Assembly: GCF_937129435.1 (NCBI RefSeq)
Contig: NZ_CAKZNF010000026.1
Location: forward strand, 1 to 43,413
Direction: 5' to 3'
Length of the DNA stretch: 43,413 bases
Source: an uncultured Parasphingopyxis sp.
GTDB taxonomy: Bacteria > Pseudomonadota > Alphaproteobacteria > Sphingomonadales > Sphingomonadaceae
Shown here: positions 16,280 through 22,566 of the stretch, one piece after another
Position numbering within the stretch: position 1 is the first letter of the stretch
Layout: every line of letters starts with the position of its first letter
Notes under the pieces: model-generated
Told to the model about the DNA's origin: nothing
What the model saw: only the letters and a program-made list of their open reading frames with translations
Database searches by the model: none
Program-made: the position numbers and the translations under genes

Positions 16280-16519
16280 ATGTACGAACTGACATCAGTC
16301 CTTGCGATTTCCGCTGCCAGCCTGGCCGGGCTTACCATCGCGGCCTTCGCCACGCTCAAGGGCTGGCGCGGCTGGCTCGACCTGAAGCGGCTCGAAATGG
16401 ACCGCGACCGGCGCGACGAGGACAGGCCCGCCGCCTCGACCGGATCGCGCATCGAGATCGCCGATCTTAAGGAACGCGTCCGCAAACTCGAAGCCATCGC
16501 GGCCGGTATCGAGATCTAG
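16280..16519 (+). CDS. Psp-operon small membrane/coiled-coil protein 5 (divergent)
   Basis: The 79-aa protein has a membrane segment about residues 5-27 (TSVLAISAASLAGLTIAAFA), then KGWRGWLDLKRLEMDRDRRDE in part and a C-terminal helix with IADLKERVRKLEAIAAG. It has the beginning of the shared helix (KERVRKLEAI) but ends before the TD...EIExLR part, so it is a truncated or earlier-branching member. GGGAGG precedes the ATG. It is the last gene before the operon terminator. Confidence 0.82.
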   Translation: MYELTSVLAISAASLAGLTIAAFATLKGWRGWLDLKRLEMDRDRRDEDRPAASTGSRIEIADLKERVRKLEAIAAGIEI

Positions 16520-16542
16520 CGACGAAATCGCGATTGCGCAGT

Positions 16543-16572
16543 AAAGCCCTCGCTTCGGCGGGGGCTTTTTGC
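16543..16572 (+). terminator. Rho-independent terminator of the psp operon
   Basis: AAAGCCCTCGC-TTCG-GCGGGGGCTTT (one G-U pair) runs into TTTTTG, 24 nt after the last psp-operon gene. Confidence 0.93.
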
Positions 16573-16617
16573 GTCGCACGGGGTGACGCAAGGCGGTACC
16601 TCACCTACATCGCCGCC

Positions 16618-17031
16618 ATGAGCGCTTCCCTGTCCGATATCCGCGACGAATATGAATTCTTCGAACCCGGTTCCGATGAACGTTATCAGTTGTTGATCGA
16701 ACTCGGACGCGAACTGGATGCCATGCCGGACGCGTTGAAAACCGACCAGACGCTGGTCCGCGGCTGTTCGGCGAAGGTCTGGGTCTATCCGACCACCAAC
16801 GATGACGGCTCGCTGCATTTTCTGGCGGACAGCAATGCGCACATCACCAAGGGCATCATCGCGCTCGTGCTGAAAACGGTGCAGGATCGCCAGCCGCGAG
16901 ACATTCTGACGATCGACATCGCCGAAGAGCTCGCGCCTTTCGATCTGAAAAACCAGCTCAGTTCGAACCGTACGCAGGGCATTCCCAACATGATCGCCCT
17001 GATCAGGGAAACCGCCGAGCGCTATTGCTGA
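16618..17031 (+). CDS. sufE: SufE family sulfur acceptor
   Basis: SufE takes persulfide from a cysteine desulfurase and hands it to the Fe-S scaffold. The 137-aa protein shows IRDEYEFFEPGSDERYQLLI, the acceptor cysteine in VRGCSAKVWV, and the family block DSNAHITKGIIALVLKTV. The C-terminal part carries LSSNRTQGIPNMIALIRE. The ATG at 16618 matches the family N-terminus. An upstream in-frame start would run into the psp terminator. Its stop overlaps the end of the convergent ferredoxin gene by ten bases. Two cysteine desulfurases that could donate sulfur lie at 33.3-35.5 kb. Confidence 0.93.
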   Translation: MSASLSDIRDEYEFFEPGSDERYQLLIELGRELDAMPDALKTDQTLVRGCSAKVWVYPTTNDDGSLHFLADSNAHITKGIIALVLKTVQDRQPRDILTIDIAEELAPFDLKNQLSSNRTQGIPNMIALIRETAERYC

Positions 17032-17351
17032 CCGGTCGCACCAAGCCCCAGATCGGCGATCACCGTCCCTATCGGCGTGCCCGGCTCGACGATCCTCCAG
17101 TTCAACAGATCGCTGGCGCTGACGACGGTGATACCGCGTTTCGGGCACACCGACAGGCACTTGACCTCAACGATCCCGACCGGCGCCTTGCGCCCCTTTT
17201 TCGGCTTTCCGAGATGGTCTTTGAGCGCCTTTGCGAGGCGCCATTTCCCTTTGGGGCCGAAGCCACCCTTGGCCTTTTTCGAGCACTTCTTGCAGATGAG
17301 AACGGCGTCCTGCCAGTTCGCACGAACGCGGCGCGTCAACTGCCTTTCCAC
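17022..17351 (-). CDS. Thioredoxin-like [2Fe-2S] ferredoxin domain protein
   Basis: This 109-aa protein carries four cysteines at about positions 20, 23, 65 and 69 (LICKKCSKK and VKCLSVCPKRG), the pattern of thioredoxin-fold [2Fe-2S] ferredoxins found as stand-alone proteins in alphaproteobacteria. GGFGPKG after the first pair is typical. It is probably an electron carrier in the cytoplasm. Its partner is unknown. The start is GTG at 17351, overlapping the end of the J-domain gene, so the two are likely co-translated. It converges on sufE with a ten-base overlap. Confidence 0.83.
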   Translation of the reverse strand: MERQLTRRVRANWQDAVLICKKCSKKAKGGFGPKGKWRLAKALKDHLGKPKKGRKAPVGIVEVKCLSVCPKRGITVVSASDLLNWRIVEPGTPIGTVIADLGLGATGQQ

Positions 17352-17872
17352 TCCCGGCGTTCTTCGGCCGTCTTCAGCACGTTCCAGGCAGCCTGCCCCG
17401 CCGCGAAATTGCGCGCCGCCTCCTCGTCATCGGGTTTGACGTCGGGGTGATTTTCCTTGGCGACCCGGCGCCATGCCTTTTTCACGTCGTCGAACGAGGC
17501 ATCGGTTTCGAGGCCAAGGATATCGAGCGCGCGAAGTTCATCGCCACTCCGGGTGCCATCGCCGGGCCCGGCCCAGCCATAGTGCGATGCTTCGGCGAAG
17601 CCCGCCGCGGCGCGCCGTTCGTCGCGTTCGCGACGCTTGCGCTCTTCTTCGGTCAGGCCTTCGAAATAATTGTAGTTCCGATTGTACTCGGCCGCATGCT
17701 TTTCGCAGAAATACCAGCGTTCGGGGCTGTTCGGCGATTTGGGCGCAGGGCGATCGCCGGGCTCGTCGCAACCATAGCGATCGCAGATACGGACTTCGGT
17801 GGCCTCGCGAGACGCGTTGTAACCGCGCCAGCGGGGAAAGCCCCAATCGTTCGATCTGCGCGCTCCAACCAT
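17336..17872 (-). CDS. J-domain (DnaJ-like) protein with N-terminal Cys/His motif
   Basis: This 178-aa protein has a C-terminal J domain (ALDILGLETDASFDDVKKAW, then ENHPDVKPDDEEA with the HPD tripeptide that stimulates DnaK). It is the reverse of the DnaJ layout, where the J domain is first. The N-terminal part has CDRYGCDEPGDR and YFCEKHAAEYN, three Cys and one His that could bind zinc, and NYFEGLTEEERKRRERDE. It is a small co-chaperone, not DnaJ itself. It precedes and overlaps the ferredoxin gene, which may be a client. Confidence 0.88.
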   Translation of the reverse strand: MVGARRSNDWGFPRWRGYNASREATEVRICDRYGCDEPGDRPAPKSPNSPERWYFCEKHAAEYNRNYNYFEGLTEEERKRRERDERRAAAGFAEASHYGWAGPGDGTRSGDELRALDILGLETDASFDDVKKAWRRVAKENHPDVKPDDEEAARNFAAGQAAWNVLKTAEERREWKGS

Positions 17873-17887
17873 GAAATCCCTTGATCC

Positions 17888-17920
17888 AAATTAAACGGGG
17901 CGAGCCATTCGGCCCGCCCC
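17888..17920 (-). terminator. Terminator after the Yip1-type membrane gene
   Basis: On the minus strand GGGGCGGGCC-GAAT-GGCTCGCCCC (one G-U pair) is followed by GTTTAATTT. It lies between the stop at 17946 and the J-domain gene start at 17872. Confidence 0.8.
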
Positions 17921-17945
17921 CAATGCTAACTTCACCCGAGATCGA

Positions 17946-18542
17946 TCAGAAGCTGATCGCGGCGGTCGGTCCTCCCATTGCACTCAGAGCGATGCGGGTG
18001 ACGATCTGGTTCACGATAAACGAAATGATGATCCAGATAACGATCGTCACCGCCGTGTAAGCCAAAGCGTTCTTCTGCGGCACCTTCATCAGCACCTGGC
18101 TTCCCAGATAGAGGAGGAAGGCTGCCCATGCGAAGCCTGCCAGTGCGATGATGATGCCGATCCCGTTAATCAGCGTGAAAAACCCGGCAATCCATGCAGC
18201 TGTCGCCGAATAGACGAGAAGCTTCATCGCAGAGACCGAGTTCTTCGTGCCTTCGAATGTCGGTGCCAGGGCGTCCGCTATGATGCCCATGAGGTACAGG
18301 ACGCCCAGGCTCACAATATATCCAATGATCGCCAGGGTGATCAGGAATCCCATATTGTACCGGATGCCGAACGGCCCTTCGAACAGGAGACCGAAGAGGA
18401 TCGTGCCGATTACCGGCACGAGTGCGAGGATCATCGCATAGCCGGTAAACAGATTGCCGATCGTCGTCGTCTCCGACTCGATAACGGGCCATTCTGTGCG
18501 CGGCGTGGTGATGATGTTCTTGACGCGGTCGATGAGGCTCAT
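17946..18542 (-). CDS. Yip1-domain membrane protein
   Basis: This 198-aa protein starts MSLIDRVKNIITTPRTEWPV, the short amphipathic preface and TPxxEWPVI motif typical of bacterial Yip1-domain (DUF1282) proteins. It is followed by five membrane segments (about residues 36-56, 65-87, 110-133, 136-156 and 167-190). The function of the bacterial family is not established. An in-frame ATG 30 nt upstream exists. The one at 18542 is preferred because GGGGAAGA precedes it and family members start here. It is likely monocistronic, between two terminator/RNA features. Confidence 0.86.
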   Translation of the reverse strand: MSLIDRVKNIITTPRTEWPVIESETTTIGNLFTGYAMILALVPVIGTILFGLLFEGPFGIRYNMGFLITLAIIGYIVSLGVLYLMGIIADALAPTFEGTKNSVSAMKLLVYSATAAWIAGFFTLINGIGIIIALAGFAWAAFLLYLGSQVLMKVPQKNALAYTAVTIVIWIIISFIVNQIVTRIALSAMGGPTAAISF

Positions 18543-18633
18543 GGTCTTCCCCCTTGTTCGCAGAAGCGGCATTTATGCGGCTCACGGACCGCCATTGCAA
18601 CGCATGACTTGATACTGCGTCGCGAATAATCTT

Positions 18634-19014
18634 GCCAGAGGGCCTGTAAGCCGGGTTCTGTCCAGCGGGTTCCTCCGCCTGGACGGCCATTCCTCTAGGG
18701 CCGCGATTGCCCGCGGCCTCAAGCGACCAACCCGGGCGGCTGGCTGGATCATGCCATGCGCCGCCCCTATTCGGTCTTGCTCCCGGTGGGGTTTGCCGTG
18801 CCGCGGCCGTTGCCGGCGCGCGCGGTGCGCTCTTGCCGCACCCTTTCACCTTTCGCCTGGCTTTAAGAGCCGTGGGCGGTCTGCTCTCTGTGGCACTGTC
18901 CCTAAGCCCCTTGCTTGCGCGCAGGGCCCGCCGGGCGTTACCCGGCACCGTCGATCCGCGGAGCCCGGACTTTCCTCCCCCGCTTGCGCGGCGGCGGCCG
19001 TCCAGCCCTCTGGC
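18634..19014 (-). ncRNA. rnpB: RNase P RNA
   Basis: RNase P RNA trims 5' leaders from tRNA precursors. On the minus strand the 5' part contains CCAGAGGGCTGGACGGCCGC and GGAGGAAAGTCCGGGCTCC, the universal P3/P4 entry (GAGGAAAGUCC). The 3' part contains ACAGAACCCGGCTTACAGG followed by CCCTCTGG, which pairs back with the 5' CCAGAGGG to form P1. Length is about 380 nt, normal for a type A RNA. Ends are estimated from the P1 pairing. Frames that appear open across this region are spurious. Its promoter must lie in the 3' part of the amidase gene just upstream. Confidence 0.96.
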
Positions 19015-19019
19015 CGGAG

Positions 19020-19712
19020 CTATCTAGCGCCTCCCGCCTCGCGATCCAAGAGCAGCTGAAGGAGAATGGCCCTGCACTCGCCATCGATCGTCCCGTCGAT
19101 CAGCGTTGGCCGCCAGCGCCGCTGAAAGGCCACCGTCGCTGCCAGCTTGTCCTCGATGTCATAACCGAAGCGTTCGAGCGCGAGCAGAAACGCGCCGTCG
19201 CTCCATTCCGGGTCAGTGGTCGGATTTCTGGGGCGCGCCAGGGCGAGCTGCAACCGCGCAAGCTTGTCCCAGGGAAAAAGCTCGCCCGGATCCTGCTTGC
19301 GCGCCGGCGCCACGTCCGAATGACCGACGACATTGGCCCGGGGAATGTCGTGGCGCTTCAGGATTTCACTGCTCAGCCGGATCAAGGCGGCAATCTGGTC
19401 ATCGGGAAAGGGCCGATAGCCGAATTCATGGCCGGGATTGACGATCTCGATCCCGATGCTCGCCGAATTGACGTCGGTGATGCCGCGCCAATAGCTCGCC
19501 CCCGCATGCCAGGCCCGCTTGCCCTCGTCGACGAGACGCAGCACGACGCCGTCCTCGTTGACGACATAATGGGAGGACACACCGCTCTCTTCCGACGTCA
19601 GCCGTTCGATCGCTTCGGCGCCGGTTTTCATGCCCGTATAGTGCATGACGAGCATCGTCACCGGCAGTTTCCTGTCGTTGAAGTTTGGCGATGGTGTGTC
19701 GAGAAACTCCAA
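19020..19712 (-). CDS. N-acetylmuramoyl-L-alanine amidase, AmpD type
   Basis: Amidase_2 family zinc enzymes cleave muramic acid-peptide bonds in cell-wall recycling. The 230-aa protein has zinc-ligand motifs MLVMHYTGM and VVGHSDVAPARKQDPGELF, and the characteristic HYVVNEDG and AWHAGASYW. The C-terminal 70 residues (LERFGYDIEDKLAATVAFQRR) resemble a peptidoglycan-binding helical domain. No signal peptide is seen, which favours a cytoplasmic AmpD-like recycling role. The stop is only about six bases before the estimated 5' end of rnpB. In several bacteria AmpD connects wall recycling to beta-lactamase induction. The beta-lactamase here is 13 kb away, and no AmpR is visible. Confidence 0.9.
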   Translation of the reverse strand: MEFLDTPSPNFNDRKLPVTMLVMHYTGMKTGAEAIERLTSEESGVSSHYVVNEDGVVLRLVDEGKRAWHAGASYWRGITDVNSASIGIEIVNPGHEFGYRPFPDDQIAALIRLSSEILKRHDIPRANVVGHSDVAPARKQDPGELFPWDKLARLQLALARPRNPTTDPEWSDGAFLLALERFGYDIEDKLAATVAFQRRWRPTLIDGTIDGECRAILLQLLLDREAGGAR

Positions 19713-19787
19713 ATCGGCGGCCCCATGAAGTGGAAAGCTTACACGACAACTCCGCCGAATTTCCGGCCGGGGGTCAAGGGGAAATCG

Positions 19788-20627
19788 TCAACCGCCGACG
19801 GCGATGTCGCGGCGTTCCTCGCTGTGAAGGCGGTAGAATCCATAGCCGCCATCGATCTTGTCGAGCCCGTTCGCCAGCCCGATCAGCGTCTCGCCCGCCC
19901 CGAGTATGAGCGTCCCGGCAGGCGCCAGAGCATCGCGCAGATGGGACAGCACCTTCGCCCGCGTTGCCATTGGGAAATAGAACAGCACATTGCGGCACAG
20001 GATGAGGTCGAACGGCCCTGCCGCCTGCGGTTCAAGCAGATTGTGTTCCCGGAAGGTGACGCTCTCGCGCAATTTGTCGCGAATCCGCCATTTCTCATCC
20101 TCCTGCGAAAAATCCCGGATCATGGCGCGAACGGACAAGCCACGCTGGATCTCGAACTGCGAATACAGCCCTTCCCTTGCCCGATCGATCGCCCCACCCG
20201 AAATATCGGTAGCGACAATATCGATTTTCCGTCCCGGGAGGTGCGGCATCTCGCCGAGCATGATCGCCAGCGAATAAGGTTCCTGCCCCGTTGAGCATCC
20301 CGCGCTCCAGATTCGATAGGGGCGCGGCGATCCCTTTTCGGTCAGTGTATCGGCAAGCAGGTTCCGCAATTGCTTGAACATGGTCGCATCACGGAAGAAG
20401 GACGTCTCGTTATTGACCATCGCCTCGACGATCTGGGTCGCGACTTCATAGCCGGATTTCGAGGTCAAAAGCGCGAACAGTGCATCGGTATCGCGAAAAC
20501 CGTGCGACCGCATGATCGATTCGACCGCGCGGGCAACGCGCCAATAGCGGCTGTCGTTAAGTTGTTGGCCCGTCCGCGCTTCGAGCAGCCGGTCGAGTAT
20601 CGCGAGTTCGGCAGATCCTAGTTCCAT
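19788..20627 (-). CDS. cheR: Chemotaxis protein methyltransferase CheR
   Basis: CheR methylates glutamates of chemoreceptors with SAM. The 279-aa protein has the N-terminal helical domain (MELGSAELAILDRLL start, NNETSFFRD motif) and the SAM-binding domain: IWSAGCSTGQEPYSLAIML, TDISGGAIDRAREGLY and DLILCRNVLFYF. The ATG at 20627 overlaps the end of cheB by ten bases. A longer reading of the frame runs antisense-like through cheB and is not supported. It is the last gene of the chemotaxis cluster. No receptor gene is in the window. Confidence 0.95.
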   Translation of the reverse strand: MELGSAELAILDRLLEARTGQQLNDSRYWRVARAVESIMRSHGFRDTDALFALLTSKSGYEVATQIVEAMVNNETSFFRDATMFKQLRNLLADTLTEKGSPRPYRIWSAGCSTGQEPYSLAIMLGEMPHLPGRKIDIVATDISGGAIDRAREGLYSQFEIQRGLSVRAMIRDFSQEDEKWRIRDKLRESVTFREHNLLEPQAAGPFDLILCRNVLFYFPMATRAKVLSHLRDALAPAGTLILGAGETLIGLANGLDKIDGGYGFYRLHSEERRDIAVGG

Positions 20628-21691
20628 CCGAACGTCCGGGCGCGCATGGCGATTTGCGCGGCAAGCATGGCCGGCGGCGCGATGGAGTGCGCGATACCCG
20701 CCTCTACCACCGCGCCCGGCATCCCCCATATCACTGCAGAGCCTCGGTCTTGGGCCACTACGCTTCCGCCATATTCGACCAGGGTAGCGGCCCCTTGCGC
20801 GCCGTCGCGGCCCATTCCGGTGAGCATGACGCCGACGGCATCGGTGCCAAAGCAGACCCCGACCGAAGCAAAGAGCGGATCGACCGACGGGCATGGCCCG
20901 CTTCCGCCTCGCGGCTGCAAGGCGATGCGCGTATCCGGCCCATTTCCGGCAATAGCGAGATGGAAGTTTCCGGGCGCGATATAGATTTTTCCGGCCCTGA
21001 GCGGTTCGCCGTCTTCGGCGATCACTGTCGTCCGGCCCGAACTCGCTTCGATCTGGCGGGCGAAGAAGGGCATGAAATCTGCGGGCAAATGCTGGGCGAT
21101 CAGGATCGGCATGTCGTGTTCGGCCGGGAGCGCAGCAAGCAAGGCATTGAGCGCGTGCACGCCGCCGGTCGACGCACCGATCGCAAGGCAGCGAACCGGG
21201 TGCTCAACCGTAGCGCCGATCTGATAGACGTCATCGGATGGGCCGCCGGCGTCCTCCAGGAGTCGCAGCATTGTCTCGCGCAACAGGCAACCGAATCGCG
21301 CTCCGGACTGACCTCCCGTCGGCTTGAGCAATGTATCGCTGGCGCCCATCGCCATCGCCCGGATCGAGGCTTCCGCATTTTCGGAGCAATGCGATGACAG
21401 GACCAGGATCGGGACGTTGCCGCACTCATGCATAATATGCGGAATGGCGTCGATCCCACTCATTCCGGGCATTTCGATATCGAGCAGCACCAGATCGGGC
21501 CGGACGCCGGATACCCGCTGGATCGCCTGGTCCGCACTCGCAGCATGACCAACGACCTCGAACACGCCAGCCTCATCGACAACACGCTTGACCATCATCC
21601 GTGCGACCGCCGAGTCGTCGACGAGAAACACGCCCGGCTTCATCGCCGCACGAGCATCCTCTCCGGTTATTTCGCTATGGACTGCGTGCAT
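20618..21691 (-). CDS. cheB: Chemotaxis response regulator / methylesterase CheB
   Basis: CheB removes receptor methyl groups when phosphorylated by CheA. The 357-aa protein has an N-terminal receiver (FLVDDSAVARMMV, phospho-acceptor in LVLLDIEMPGMSG) and a C-terminal esterase with the catalytic Ser in IGASTGGVHAL, His in IAQHLPADFM and Asp in GMGRDGAQGA. The start at 21691 is four bases after the cheY stop. An internal ATG at 21643 directly before the receiver domain is an alternative. Confidence 0.95.
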   Translation of the reverse strand: MHAVHSEITGEDARAAMKPGVFLVDDSAVARMMVKRVVDEAGVFEVVGHAASADQAIQRVSGVRPDLVLLDIEMPGMSGIDAIPHIMHECGNVPILVLSSHCSENAEASIRAMAMGASDTLLKPTGGQSGARFGCLLRETMLRLLEDAGGPSDDVYQIGATVEHPVRCLAIGASTGGVHALNALLAALPAEHDMPILIAQHLPADFMPFFARQIEASSGRTTVIAEDGEPLRAGKIYIAPGNFHLAIAGNGPDTRIALQPRGGSGPCPSVDPLFASVGVCFGTDAVGVMLTGMGRDGAQGAATLVEYGGSVVAQDRGSAVIWGMPGAVVEAGIAHSIAPPAMLAAQIAMRARTFGWN

Positions 21692-21695
21692 CGGA

Positions 21696-22061
21696 TCAGG
21701 CCAGTCCGACGATTTCCAGCTTGGCGTGGAGCGTCTCGCGGTCGAACGGCTTCATGATATATTCGTCGGCGCCCGCATCGATCGCCTGCCGGATCTGCCC
21801 GGCGCCATTCTCGGTCGTGCAGAAGACGACTTTCGGGCGGTCCGGCAGTTGCAGTCGCTTCAGCGCGGCAAGAAAATCCATCCCGCCCATGACCGGCATG
21901 TTCCAGTCGAGCAGGACGACATCCGGCATATCCCGCTGGACCTTGGCGAGCGCGACTTCACCATTTTCGGCTTCGCTAACCTCGAAATCGAGCGTTTGCA
22001 GAATATGACTCGCCACGGTCCTGATGACCTTGGAATCGTCGACGACCAAACATTTTTTCAC
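21696..22061 (-). CDS. cheY: CheY-type response regulator
   Basis: This single-domain receiver of 121 aa has the acidic pair in LVVDDSKVIRTV, phospho-acceptor Asp in VVLLDWNMPVMGG, conserved Thr in VVFCTTENG and Lys in YIMKPFDRETL. It would carry the signal from CheA to the motor or to other targets. The start is GTG at 22061 (reading VKKCLVVDD). Upstream in-frame codons overlap the end of cheW and do not look like coding sequence. It lies between cheW and cheB. Confidence 0.93.
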   Translation of the reverse strand: MKKCLVVDDSKVIRTVASHILQTLDFEVSEAENGEVALAKVQRDMPDVVLLDWNMPVMGGMDFLAALKRLQLPDRPKVVFCTTENGAGQIRQAIDAGADEYIMKPFDRETLHAKLEIVGLA

Positions 22062-22131
22062 ACGCTTACTCCGTACTGGCGGTGAGTCCGGGCATATCGG
22101 CCCAATCGTAAGTCTGCGGTTAAGATGCGCA

Positions 22132-22566
22132 TCACGCTGCCGCCGGCTCGAAAGAGCCGACGAGCTTCGCCGTGTCGATGACGAGAATAGTCTCACCATC
22201 GAAATCGATGACGCCTATCGACACCGCGTGCCAGCCTTTCGCCATCGCTACGCCCGTGCGTCCCGGCGCCTCTTCCACCTCGATGGCATCGATGACATCA
22301 TCGACGGCAAGGCCGTAGAAATGTCCTTCGATAGACACAGCGACGAGCGTGGCATCTTCGGAAATGTTCGCCGGACCGCCCTGGATCGCCGCGAGCGGAT
22401 CGACGACGGTGATGACATCGCTGCGCATGGCGGCGAGTCCGGCGACAAAGGACGGCGTTTGCGGCGCGCGCACGATCGTCCCGCAGATCATGACGGTCGT
22501 CACGTCGGTTGCCGGGATGGCAAGCCGCGTGCCGCTCGCCTCGACGATCAGGTAGAGGTTGTTCAT
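22132..22566 (-). CDS. cheW: Chemotaxis coupling protein CheW
   Basis: CheW links CheA to receptors. The 144-aa protein has the SH3-like double barrel, with MNNLYLIVEASGTRLAIPAT at the start, VAGLAAMRSDVITVVDPLAA and a C-terminal GVIDFDGETILVIDTAKLV. The ATG overlaps the cheA stop as ATGA, ensuring balanced production of the two partners. The length is normal. Confidence 0.92.
   Translation of the reverse strand: MNNLYLIVEASGTRLAIPATDVTTVMICGTIVRAPQTPSFVAGLAAMRSDVITVVDPLAAIQGGPANISEDATLVAVSIEGHFYGLAVDDVIDAIEVEEAPGRTGVAMAKGWHAVSIGVIDFDGETILVIDTAKLVGSFEPAAA

Noticed and set aside
18915..20294. 459-aa plus-strand frame across rnpB, the amidase and cheR
   Set aside because: It crosses three certain minus-strand features and shows no domain.
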